Below the pieces are notes generated by a model that was not told the origin of the DNA, did no database searches, and saw only the letters and a program-made list of their open reading frames with translations. A program made the position numbers and the translations under genes. Below, piece after piece: positions 52,610-60,226 of a stretch of 64,000 bases of DNA. The number at the start of each line of letters is the position of its first letter. The stretch's first letter is position 1. Origin of the DNA: Lactiplantibacillus mudanjiangensis (lineage in GTDB: Bacteria > Bacillota > Bacilli > Lactobacillales > Lactobacillaceae); contig NZ_BJDY01000007.1 of assembly GCF_005405385.1 (NCBI RefSeq), positions 124,001 through 188,000 on the forward strand, read 5' to 3'.

Positions 52610-53452
52610 CTATGCCATCGTTGTTGATTTTTGTAACCAGGCTTCATCTTGAGGATCGGATGATCCGCGTTGGTTACGATCTAAACCAGCGATCTTTGCC
52701 ATTTCAGCTGGTGTTAAAGCAAAATCAAACACATCGATATTTTGTTGAATCCGCGCTTCATGAATGGACTTCGGAATCACAATTTCACCACGTTGTAAGT
52801 GCCAACGTAAAATGACTTGGGCAGTACTCTTATTGTAAGCAGTCGCAATATCTGCTAAGACTGGATTGGTCAAAACATCACTCTTCCCTTGACCTAATGG
52901 GCCCCAGGCTTCATGACGAATGTTCAAATCATGCAATAAGCCATGTAACGTGCCTTGTTGGAAGTAAGGATGCGTTTCAATTTGATCCACAACCGGTAAA
53001 ACTTTAGCGCTAGCCAATAATTTTTCCAAATGTGGTTGTTCAAAGTTGGATAACCCAATCGCTTTAATTAACCCTTCGTTGTAAAGGTCTTCCATTGCCC
53101 GCCACTTTTCAGTGTAGCCTTCACTTGGCCAATGAATTAAATACATGTCTAAATAGTCCATTTGGAGCCGTTTTAGACTGGCTTCAAAGGCCCGTTTCGT
53201 GTCATCATAAGTGGTGACATTGTCCCATAGCTTCGAGGTCACAAATAAATCTTCGCGCTTAACGTCAGCATCAGCTAAGGCCTGACCAACACCATCTTCG
53301 TTATGATAAATCTTGGCGGTATCAAAATGCCGATAGCCCGCAGCCAACGCAGCATTGATTGAATTTTTTAAGCTATCATCATCCGCAACTTTAAAGACAC
53401 CTAGGCCTAGTTGGGGAATCTTAACACCATTATTTAAAGTGATTGTTTCCAT
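52610..53452 (-). CDS. Aldo/keto reductase (2,5-diketo-gluconate-reductase-like)
   Basis: A 280-aa NADPH-dependent reductase. The catalytic tetrad sits in FDTAKIYHNEDGVG (Asp, Tyr), FVTSKLWD (Lys) and MYLIHWP (His). The cofactor loop is IPKSIHEARIQQN. Substrates are aldehydes or ketones; lactobacillar members are broad. Sharing an operator-like box with deoC, it might reduce acetaldehyde or another aldehyde formed in deoxynucleoside breakdown; that is inference. It is a single-gene transcript ending at the terminator at 52553-52597. Confidence 0.9.
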   Translation of the reverse strand: METITLNNGVKIPQLGLGVFKVADDDSLKNSINAALAAGYRHFDTAKIYHNEDGVGQALADADVKREDLFVTSKLWDNVTTYDDTKRAFEASLKRLQMDYLDMYLIHWPSEGYTEKWRAMEDLYNEGLIKAIGLSNFEQPHLEKLLASAKVLPVVDQIETHPYFQQGTLHGLLHDLNIRHEAWGPLGQGKSDVLTNPVLADIATAYNKSTAQVILRWHLQRGEIVIPKSIHEARIQQNIDVFDFALTPAEMAKIAGLDRNQRGSSDPQDEAWLQKSTTMA

Positions 53453-53481
53453 GTGGATAACCTACCTTTATTTAATTTGTT

Positions 53482-53522
53482 ATTACATATTAAAGCATAC
53501 CTGATTTATCGTTAATCATCAA
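53482..53522 (-). promoter_or_regulatory. Aldo/keto reductase promoter with the same TAATATGTAAT box
   Basis: On the minus strand, TTGATG (53517-53522) and TATGCT (53494-53499) are 17 nt apart. TAATATGTAAT (53482-53492) follows after one base, exactly as at deoC. Confidence 0.55.
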
Positions 53523-53537
53523 GTAATCGTTTTCAGT

Positions 53538-54542
53538 CTAATTATCCTGTTCAATCTGATCCAAAATTTTGCGAACATCATCGGTCGTTTGCGTTTGCAT
53601 CAAGTCATTGCGAATTTCTGCGGCGTGGCGCATGCCGCGCACATAAATCTTGAAGAACCGTTGCAATGGCGCAAAGTGACCTTGAATCCCCATCGCTACA
53701 AATTGATCGTATAGATCTAATTGGTAACGTAATAAACCTAATAATTCATGGGTCGAATGTGGTTGTGGGTCTTTTTCAAACGCATAGGGATTCGTAAAAA
53801 TTCCCCGACCAATCATCACACCATCAACGCCGGGATGTTCCGCTGCCAATTTGACACCGGCTTGATAGTCCGCCACGTCCCCATTAATTTGTAGGAGGGT
53901 TTCCGGTGCTAGCGTATCGCGCATTTGCACTAAATTATCAATTAATTCGTAATGCGCTGGGACTTTACTCATTTCTGCGCGAGTCCGCACGTGCACTGTT
54001 AAGACGGGCACTTGTTGTTTCAATAAGAATGGAATCCAGGTTTCGTATTCATTTAAATCATCAAAACCTAGCCGCGTTTTGACGGTCACTGGCAAATCGC
54101 TTTGACGCGCGCCGTCAATGACGGCTTGTGCGCGATCAAAATGTCGAATCAAGTCACTACCACTGTGGTTTTTAATGACGGCCATATCGGGGCATCCCAT
54201 GTTTAAATCAATCGCTTCGTAACCAAGACGTTGCACTTCTTGTGCCGCCTTAGTAAAGTCACCGCCATCATTCCCCCAAAGTTGAACAATGGGTTTTGGC
54301 TGTTCAGTCGGATCAATATATAACCGCCCGCGGGTGGTAAACTTCGCTTTCGGATGGGTAATGCTTAACGCATTCGTAAACTCCGTATAAAATACATCAG
54401 GTGCCGCTGCTTTCATCACAACTCGCCGAAAGACTGAACCAGTCACGGCTTCCATCGGGGCCAAACTAAAAAATGGTCGCTGCTCCTGTTTTGCTTTGGT
54501 GGCAATCCGTTGCCAGTACGCTGACTGGGTCACGTCCATCAT
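53538..54542 (-). CDS. dus: tRNA-dihydrouridine synthase
   Basis: A 334-aa FMN enzyme of the Dus family. FMN-binding motifs are LAPMEAVTGSVFR and the C-terminal GVDGVMIGRGIFTNPYAF. The catalytic Cys is in INLGCP-equivalent LNMGCPD; other motifs are KNHSGSDLI and VTVKTRLGFDD. It reduces specific uridines in tRNA D-loops with NADPH. It differs from the Bacillus DusB set (the QTKTEVLD-type start is lacking), so the subgroup is left open. Two adjacent ATGs; GAGGAG suits either. Confidence 0.9.
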   Translation of the reverse strand: MMDVTQSAYWQRIATKAKQEQRPFFSLAPMEAVTGSVFRRVVMKAAAPDVFYTEFTNALSITHPKAKFTTRGRLYIDPTEQPKPIVQLWGNDGGDFTKAAQEVQRLGYEAIDLNMGCPDMAVIKNHSGSDLIRHFDRAQAVIDGARQSDLPVTVKTRLGFDDLNEYETWIPFLLKQQVPVLTVHVRTRAEMSKVPAHYELIDNLVQMRDTLAPETLLQINGDVADYQAGVKLAAEHPGVDGVMIGRGIFTNPYAFEKDPQPHSTHELLGLLRYQLDLYDQFVAMGIQGHFAPLQRFFKIYVRGMRHAAEIRNDLMQTQTTDDVRKILDQIEQDN

Positions 54543-54622
54543 CTCCTCTAAAAATCTAATCTCTTAACTATAGCGAGTTTTACCTATGAAACGCAAGCAT
54601 TAAGCCAGCAAATAAAAAGAGA

Positions 54623-54733
54623 GTGCGACAAAAGACGGTTTGCTACCGAGCATAGCCTAGGCATACGAGTGATTGTGTATTTTCAATCGTTCGTATGCCG
54701 TAGCTCGGTTGCATCGTTAGTCTTTTGTCGCAC
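54623..54733. repeat. Long imperfect inverted repeat (111 bp)
   Basis: GTGCGACAAAAGAC (54623-54636) pairs with GTCTTTTGTCGCAC (54720-54733). Inside, ACCGAGC/GCTCGGT, GGCATACGA/TCGTATGCC and GATTG/CAATC also pair around a short loop. The whole segment folds into one long stem. It lies between the Dus gene and a small membrane-protein gene, and resembles a repeated intergenic hairpin or strong transcription barrier. Confidence 0.75.
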
Positions 54734-54765
54734 GTTTCGACTATAAATATTCGGAGATAACAAAA

Positions 54766-54789
54766 GAGTTTGGTTTTTGTCCCAAACTC
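54766..54789 (-). terminator. Intrinsic terminator after the small membrane-protein gene
   Basis: GAGTTTGG and CCAAACTC form the stem. TTTTG follows on the minus strand. Confidence 0.7.
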
Positions 54790-54805
54790 CCGATAATAGC
54801 TAAAC

Positions 54806-55000
54806 TTAGTGAATCCACATGAGCGCCAAGATCAATAATCCGATCATCAACGCAATGTTTAAAAATTCTGTCCGTAAACCAGTGAGTTTAATCGAGCCAA
54901 ACGACACGCCCGCAGTCGCATCCATATATCGGAAGAAAACCCCACTCAATAAAATCCCAATTACCAAGACAACCAAAAATGCTAAACTAGTCGCAATCAT
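54806..55000 (-). CDS. Small two-helix membrane protein, unknown
   Basis: A 64-aa protein with two hydrophobic helices (ATSLAFLVVLVIGILLSGVFF and EFLNIALMIGLLILALMW) and a short polar loop. GAGGAG lies 8-9 bases before ATG 55000; the TTG at 55009 would overlap it. It is divergent from the LysR gene, so it could be under LysR control. No family recognised. Confidence 0.65.
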   Translation of the reverse strand: MIATSLAFLVVLVIGILLSGVFFRYMDATAGVSFGSIKLTGLRTEFLNIALMIGLLILALMWIH

Positions 55001-55215
55001 CAAACTCAACTCCTCTAAATTATTTTTTTAAAGCGGTTTCTCAAACCACGTTCATTGTGGACCAGGTCCCCGTTTCAAGCAAGTTTTTAACGACAAAAAT
55101 CAGTAGTTCTTAGTGATTTTTTATTAAGTAAACTTAGCGGTTCAGGACGGATCTAACATCCCGTGTTAGAATAGAACTTAATCTTAAACTAACGTCTTTT
55201 AAGGGGTGACTTTCG

Positions 55216-56115
55216 GTGACAATTAATGATATCCAAGCGTTTATTATGGTCTACGAGTTACGGCATATTTCTAACGCTGCAGTTGAACTGCATATGTCCC
55301 AATCGGAACTTTCTAAACGCATGCGCGCAGTTGAAAATGAATTAAATATTCAACTTATTGATACTTACAACAAACGCCGGTTGCAAATCACCCCGGCCGG
55401 TGAAACGTTCTATCACCATGCCCAAACCATGATCGCCGATTACGAGTCAATGATGCACGACTTAGCCCCTAATCGACCAAATCAAACGAGCAAGCTAACA
55501 ATTGGGTCGATTCCAGTATCCGGTCAATATAACATTGCCCAAAAGATTGCCAGCTTTAGTAGCCTACAGCCAGAAGTTGAGTTAAAACTCATCGAGGATG
55601 AAGGTGATCATGTTCGGCAACGCTTACTCGATGGCGAATTTCAAGCTGCGATTATTCGCGATACTCAGACCAGTAGCCTACAGCCAACCGAATTTCAAAA
55701 ACAACCATTGTTAGCGGATGAACTCAAAGTCATCTTGCCCGCTAACCACCCCCTTGTGCAACAAAAGCTCATTCGGTTACACGATCTCGCACATGCTCAA
55801 ATGGTGAGTTTACCAGCTGGTTCAGGCGTTTACGAACTCAGTATGTCTTTATTTGCGCGGCAGAACTTAACGCCGCATATTTTCTTTGAAAGCACTCACA
55901 TTGAAACATTATTAGGCATGTTGCCAAATAGCGATAACGTGACGTTACTTTTTAAACAATCCGTGACACCATTTATGACCGATGACGTCGTTATGCGTTC
56001 CCTCGCCATTCCAGTCATGAGTCAGTTACAGTTTGTTTATCCACAACGCGACGGTAATCAGCTGATGACTGACTTGATTGACTATTTAACGGTGAATGCC
56101 ACCGTGACTAATTAA
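55216..56115 (+). CDS. LysR-family transcriptional regulator
   Basis: A 299-aa LysR protein. The N-terminal winged helix is ISNAAVELHMSQSELSKRMRAVENELNIQLI. The periplasmic-binding-like sensor starts at LTIGSIPVSGQYNIAQKI. The start is GTG 55216, preceded by AAGGGGTGA. LysR regulators of gallate/tannin genes (TanR type) are known in L. plantarum. This one is 2.6 kb from gacP and 4.1 kb from lpdC, with unrelated genes between, so a link is possible but unproven. The divergent small membrane-protein gene is the closest target. Confidence 0.85.
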   Translation: MTINDIQAFIMVYELRHISNAAVELHMSQSELSKRMRAVENELNIQLIDTYNKRRLQITPAGETFYHHAQTMIADYESMMHDLAPNRPNQTSKLTIGSIPVSGQYNIAQKIASFSSLQPEVELKLIEDEGDHVRQRLLDGEFQAAIIRDTQTSSLQPTEFQKQPLLADELKVILPANHPLVQQKLIRLHDLAHAQMVSLPAGSGVYELSMSLFARQNLTPHIFFESTHIETLLGMLPNSDNVTLLFKQSVTPFMTDDVVMRSLAIPVMSQLQFVYPQRDGNQLMTDLIDYLTVNATVTN

Positions 56116-56142
56116 CTGGCGGTTTGAGTTATGCTAAATATG

Positions 56143-56445
56143 CCACCTACGCTAGCCAGCGATTCTGCCGGCTGTGGGGACCGGTTCCAGCCAAGATTCG
56201 GGCTTCCACCTCGCTTTTGAGCCTAGCCAAAACCACTAGTCTCAAAAGTCGTCCACATCGTAAAGTCCGGCAAAATCATCCGGACTAACGATGTTTTCAC
56301 GGCCGGTGCCATCACTGGCTAGCTCCGGTTATCATGCAGATATTAATTAATCAGTGATCACTATCCTAACCGAGAGTGCCTCCACATTGAACCGGTACGG
56401 CTCAATGTGAGTGAACGTTAGGTGAAGTTACTTTTTAGCAATTAA
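56143..56445 (+). repeat. Dispersed hairpin-rich element, copy R10 (arm 2 collapsed)
   Basis: Arm 1 is complete (CTAGCCAGCGATTCTGCC to GCCATCACTGGCTAGC; the GCTAGCC/GGCTAGC base has changed on both sides relative to GCCAGCC/GGCTGGC). Arm 2 is reduced to a single stem, CCACATTGAACC facing GGCTCAATGTG. The right flank TTACTTTTTAGCAATTAACC resembles the interior of R7 and R8. Confidence 0.8.
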
Positions 56446-56500
56446 CCTAATTTAGCGTAAACTAGGATCAGAACTATCAAAAAGAGTGGGGTTGAAAAGT

Positions 56501-57151
56501 ATGTTAAAAGATAATCAAATTGTGTGGGCCATTCATCAGATGGAAGCGGACATCGGCCCAGTTGGACCATCATTGGATTCACGGACACCGTTTCAATACT
56601 TAGTTTCAGTGATTTTAAGTGCTCAGGCCACCGATGTTTCGGTAAATAAAGTCACACCAATATTATTTGCCAAGTATCCGGAACCCAAAGATCTAATGGT
56701 CGCTGATGTAACTGATGTCGAAGCCATTATCAAGAGCGTTGGCTTATTCCATAACAAAGCAAAAAACATTATCAAGACTGCCCGGATCGTGCATGAAGAG
56801 CTAAATGATGTCGTGCCAACCGATCGCAAAGGCATTATGGCGTTGCCAGGGGCTGGGCGTAAAACAGCGAATGTCGTTTTGAGTGATGTCTTCGAACAAA
56901 ATACCTTTGCCGTCGATACTCATGTCTCTGCCATTTCCAAACGACTTCATTTTGTTGATCAAGCCGCCACACCGTTACAAGTCGAACAAAAAATCGTTGG
57001 CGTGCTACCGGCTGAAGAACTACATCAAGCTCATCACACGATGATTGAATATGGCCGTAAGTATTCAATGAAACTCGCCCCTGATAAAGAAGTTTGTCAA
57101 TTAATTATTGATTGTGACAAGCTCAATGAGGAAAATGAAGGGCTCGCTTAG
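56501..57151 (+). CDS. nth: Endonuclease III-like DNA glycosylase without the Fe-S cluster loop
   Basis: A 216-aa HhH-GPD DNA glycosylase/AP lyase. The helix-hairpin-helix is MALPGAGRKTANVVLSD (catalytic Lys) and the catalytic Asp is in FAVDTHVSAISKRL. Typical endonuclease III ends with four cysteines holding a [4Fe-4S] cluster; here the C-terminus (KLAPDKEVCQLIIDCDKLNEE) has only two, so the cluster is lost. It should still remove oxidised pyrimidines or nick AP sites, and is probably a second paralogue beside a housekeeping Nth elsewhere. ATG 56501 follows GTGGGG. Confidence 0.88.
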   Translation: MLKDNQIVWAIHQMEADIGPVGPSLDSRTPFQYLVSVILSAQATDVSVNKVTPILFAKYPEPKDLMVADVTDVEAIIKSVGLFHNKAKNIIKTARIVHEELNDVVPTDRKGIMALPGAGRKTANVVLSDVFEQNTFAVDTHVSAISKRLHFVDQAATPLQVEQKIVGVLPAEELHQAHHTMIEYGRKYSMKLAPDKEVCQLIIDCDKLNEENEGLA

Positions 57152-57152
57152 C

Positions 57153-57197
57153 AAAAATAATCCACAACCAATATTGCTTGGTTGTGGATTATTTTTT
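57153..57197. terminator. Bidirectional intrinsic terminator
   Basis: AAAAATAATCCACAACCAA pairs with TTGGTTGTGGATTATTTTTT, a 19-bp stem between convergent genes. Confidence 0.9.
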
Positions 57198-57594
57198 ACT
57201 TTTTAAGTTTGATCACGATTAACCACGGGATCGAAATAAGCATTAACCCCCAACGTTTCAGCCATACCCCGACTAAGCTAACTAGCCCCGCAAAGCCAGC
57301 CAGCTCACGTTGTTGGGAGGCATTACCTTGCGCATTATTCATATCAGAAATACCTAAAGCTTTTTCACCAGCTTTACGTCCCATATCAGGTTGGTTAAAT
57401 CGATCTAATGACCGAGTTGCTCGCAGTTTTGGCCGTTTCGTCAGCAACCATGGATAGGTGATCAAAAAACTAATGACGCTAAAGCCCAAAACACCCCACC
57501 GCCAAATGGACTGCTCAATTTGCATCCCAACATACACCGTCATGAGCACCCCAGGGAAGCCTAATAAGTAATCATCCAACAGCCACTTTTTCAT
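57196..57594 (-). CDS. Hypothetical membrane protein (132 aa)
   Basis: It has an N-terminal pair of hydrophobic helices (YLLGFPGVLMTVYVGMQ and WGVLGFSVISFLITYPWLL), a polar middle (RSLDRFNQPDMGRKAGEKAL) and a final pair (LAGFAGLVSLVGVWL, WGLMLISIPWLIVI). It resembles small DUF3784/SdpI-like membrane proteins only loosely; function unknown. A longer frame from 57711 is open, but GAAGGGAGC sits before ATG 57594. It is divergent from the CPBP gene. Confidence 0.65.
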   Translation of the reverse strand: MKKWLLDDYLLGFPGVLMTVYVGMQIEQSIWRWGVLGFSVISFLITYPWLLTKRPKLRATRSLDRFNQPDMGRKAGEKALGISDMNNAQGNASQQRELAGFAGLVSLVGVWLKRWGLMLISIPWLIVIKLKK

Positions 57595-57730
57595 TAATTT
57601 AGCTCCCTTCATACGACGAATAAACATCAAATAGTGACGTTTAAGTCTTTGAACGTTTTCTTCGCCAGTAATCGATATAATAAAATAAATAATATGGTTC
57701 AACTGATCCATCTTTCGGGGGACGTTTCAC

Positions 57731-58399
57731 ATGCTGACAAAAGGATTCAATTTTTTAATGCACTTGTTTATTGGTTTTTTATTATTATTCTTGATGCAAC
57801 TGCCAGTGTTAGGTGACATTTATTGGTCTGATTCAGAGAACAGTCATAATGTTAATATCTGGGGGCATTGGCTCGCACTAATTGGCCTAACCATGCTTAC
57901 CTTTTGGGCGCTATGGTCAATTTATCGAAAGCATCATCCTGCAGATCTACACATAATCACCTGGCGGCAACTTGCATTAGCCTTGGGGACCGCAGTGCTA
58001 TCCGTATTAGCACAAATGCTTATCTCCACAATCTTTGCTGGTGGTGCAAGCACCGAGGATCAAAACTATGAGATTATCAACTTAATACATAGTCGGCTTG
58101 GTTTAATCACCTTAATTTCAGCTAACATTATCAGTCCAGTATTGGAAGAACTGTTTTTTAGAGGCATCGTCCAAGGTTTCTTCAACCGATACGTCAATAT
58201 CTGGATCGCCGTGATCATCACAAATATCTGTTTCGCTTTTGCCCACGGCTACAGTGGTGTGAACACAGTTGGGATCTTCATTACCGGTTGTTTATTCTCA
58301 GCGATCTACCTCAAAACCAAAAACTTAGGTACCTCGATGTTCGCCCACAGCGCCACTAATTGGCTAGTCACATTAATCAATCTGCTCCTCCTCAAATAA
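57731..58399 (+). CDS. CPBP-family intramembrane metalloprotease
   Basis: A 222-aa membrane protein with about six to seven helices. It carries the CPBP/Abi motifs EELFFRG (motif 1, near residue 138), CFAFAHG (motif 2, His) and FAHSATN (motif 3, with His and Asn). Family members are CAAX-prenyl-protease-like glutamate/metal intramembrane proteases, in lactobacilli often tied to bacteriocin immunity or surface-protein processing. No bacteriocin genes are seen nearby. Confidence 0.88.
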   Translation: MLTKGFNFLMHLFIGFLLLFLMQLPVLGDIYWSDSENSHNVNIWGHWLALIGLTMLTFWALWSIYRKHHPADLHIITWRQLALALGTAVLSVLAQMLISTIFAGGASTEDQNYEIINLIHSRLGLITLISANIISPVLEELFFRGIVQGFFNRYVNIWIAVIITNICFAFAHGYSGVNTVGIFITGCLFSAIYLKTKNLGTSMFAHSATNWLVTLINLLLLK

Positions 58400-58402
58400 T
58401 TT

Positions 58403-58442
58403 AAAAACTAGGCTAATTCGAACTTGAACTGGCCTAGTTTTT
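58403..58442. terminator. Bidirectional intrinsic terminator
   Basis: AAAAACTAGGC and GCCTAGTTTTT form the stem, between convergent genes. Confidence 0.8.
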
Positions 58443-58443
58443 A

Positions 58444-58629
58444 TTATTTGGCTTCAGGTTTAAAGAAAATTGCGTGGACAATCAATCCCAGTGAAACTAG
58501 TGTAAACGCCGCTTCAACGTACCAGTTTAAACTACTAAAATTAATTTGGGTGACCGCTGTCCGCACACTTAATAACAAGATCACCAATCCCCACCAAAAA
58601 TCAGATACCTTATAAAATTGCAGGTTCAT
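58444..58629 (-). CDS. Small membrane protein, unknown (61 aa)
   Basis: It has two hydrophobic helices (FWWGLVILLLSVRTAV and YVEAAFTLVSLGLIVHAIFF) and ends in KPEAK. ATG 58629 has GGGGAGGGG seven bases upstream, a very strong ribosome site that favours it over the frame's earlier start at 58662. It sits downstream of gacP on the same strand, 107 bp away, and could be the last gene of the gallate operon. Confidence 0.6.
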   Translation of the reverse strand: MNLQFYKVSDFWWGLVILLLSVRTAVTQINFSSLNWYVEAAFTLVSLGLIVHAIFFKPEAK

Positions 58630-58736
58630 CTTGACCCCTCCCCGATTTGTTAAGCTAAGCATACGCTAATTTTTTAAACAAAAAAAGCCCGCCAATCAAC
58701 CGAAACAACCGATTAATCAACGAACTCAATTTTAAT

Positions 58737-60116
58737 TTAAGCTAAACCAACTAAGTGGAACCAGAACATTTCAATCAACGCGATGATAAAGATCACACCA
58801 GTCATTGGAATCCCTAAACGCATGACATCGGCTTGGGTATAACCACCACCAGTATCAGGATCGCTCCCAACAAGCACTGCCAAGTTGTGGAATGGCAAAA
58901 TGTAATGCAAGTTGGTGACCGTGAAGACTAACAATGACACGGCTAAGGGACTAATGCCCATATGCGCCGTTGCGGTCACAAACGCTGGAATCGTAATTCC
59001 CATCACAGCGATAACAGAACCCATGAACATGTGAATAATCATAGCAAAAACGGTAATAAAGATTGCTAACAAATAAATATTGGTTGGCAAATTACTTGGG
59101 ATAACCGTATTGGCAATCCACTTATTCATCCCAGTAACCGTCCCAACATCCCCAATCGCAATGGCAGATGTTAAGAAGACCAACACATTAACGGGCACAC
59201 CTTCCCATGATTTAGCGGTTAAGATCCCGCCAATCACTGGCATACTCATCATTAAGGCCACAATTAAGGTTAACCAACCCACATCTAAGCCAGTAATCCC
59301 ACTTGTTAACCATAAGGCAATCGCGATCACTAACCAGACAATGGTCCGAATTTCTTTACCCGTCATCTTACCCATTTCGGCTTGTTTAACCTTCAAGGCA
59401 GCGACATCAATGTGGACTTCTTGACTAGGTTTGAACATGAACAAGAAAACAAACATCGTCAAGACGGCCGCGATAATCATTGGCACACCCATATAAACAA
59501 AGTAAGACACGAAGTTTACGTGAACACCAGAATCGGCAACGGCTAAGGGGTTCAATGACGTATCACCAGTATAGAACACCCCGGATAATGGACATGACGC
59601 CGCAAAGACGGCCAACCCTAATTTAGCTAAATCCCGTTTTGGCATATGAGCAGTTTCTGCTACGACGGAAATCACTGACATGATCATAAATGCCCGTGGC
59701 CATGGATGGGGAATGAGTAAGGCCAAGATAAAGGTCAAGGCGAAGATGGAGATGACAATCCCTTTCCAACTTCGGACAAACTTGATGATAAAGGCATACG
59801 CAATCCGTTGACCTAAGCCAGATTCATTAACGGCACCGGCAATTAAGTAAGCCCCAATGACCAACCACATAATCGATCCGGTCCACGCCGATGAGAACAC
59901 CTGACTGGGCGTTGCCACATTGCAAATAATTAATAGCATTAAATAAAGCCCACCGACGAAAGCTGGTTGGGCGATTTGCATCGCCCACCAAACAACCGTC
60001 ATTAAACTCAAGGCTAAATCCATCTGGCCCTTAGCAGAAAGGCCTTGGATGGGAAGCAGATAGATAACCGCAAACACGATTATCCCACTAAAAAAGCCAA
60101 TCGACTTTTTATTCAT
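58737..60116 (-). CDS. gacP: Gallate permease GacP (SLC13/DASS-type carrier)
   Basis: A 459-aa carrier with about 12 helices, of the divalent anion:Na+ symporter (CitT/DASS) type. Characteristic segments are WWAMQIAQPAFVGGLYLML, WLVIGAYLIAGAVNESGLGQRIAYAF and LHYILPFHNLAVLVGSDP. Its place 110 bp downstream of lpdC, the gallate decarboxylase gene, matches the lpdC-gacP arrangement described in L. plantarum, where it takes up gallic acid. An intercistronic hairpin separates the two genes. Confidence 0.85.
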   Translation of the reverse strand: MNKKSIGFFSGIIVFAVIYLLPIQGLSAKGQMDLALSLMTVVWWAMQIAQPAFVGGLYLMLLIICNVATPSQVFSSAWTGSIMWLVIGAYLIAGAVNESGLGQRIAYAFIIKFVRSWKGIVISIFALTFILALLIPHPWPRAFMIMSVISVVAETAHMPKRDLAKLGLAVFAASCPLSGVFYTGDTSLNPLAVADSGVHVNFVSYFVYMGVPMIIAAVLTMFVFLFMFKPSQEVHIDVAALKVKQAEMGKMTGKEIRTIVWLVIAIALWLTSGITGLDVGWLTLIVALMMSMPVIGGILTAKSWEGVPVNVLVFLTSAIAIGDVGTVTGMNKWIANTVIPSNLPTNIYLLAIFITVFAMIIHMFMGSVIAVMGITIPAFVTATAHMGISPLAVSLLVFTVTNLHYILPFHNLAVLVGSDPDTGGGYTQADVMRLGIPMTGVIFIIALIEMFWFHLVGLA

Positions 60117-60146
60117 GACGAAAACACTCCTCCCATTAACACAGTA

Positions 60147-60191
60147 AATCCGCCATTCCAGCGGTGATAATGCCAGTTGGGATGGCGGATT
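60147..60191 (-). other. Intercistronic hairpin between lpdC and gacP
   Basis: A perfect 10-bp inverted repeat, AATCCGCCAT (60147-60156) and ATGGCGGATT (60182-60191), lies in the 110-bp gap. No T tract follows on the minus strand. It could be an RNA stability element or leaky terminator setting unequal decarboxylase and permease levels. Confidence 0.55.
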
Positions 60192-60226
60192 CAGAGGTTA
60201 ATAGCTTGTTTTTAAATGATTAAATT

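Noticed and set aside
55216-56115. Naming the LysR gene tanR
   Set aside because: It is separated from gacP and lpdC by several genes and an element copy, and no operator could be matched; kept as an unnamed LysR regulator.
58678-58736. Terminator downstream of gacP
   Set aside because: Poly-A on the plus strand gives a T tract on the minus strand, but no convincing stem pairs with the GCCCGCC segment.
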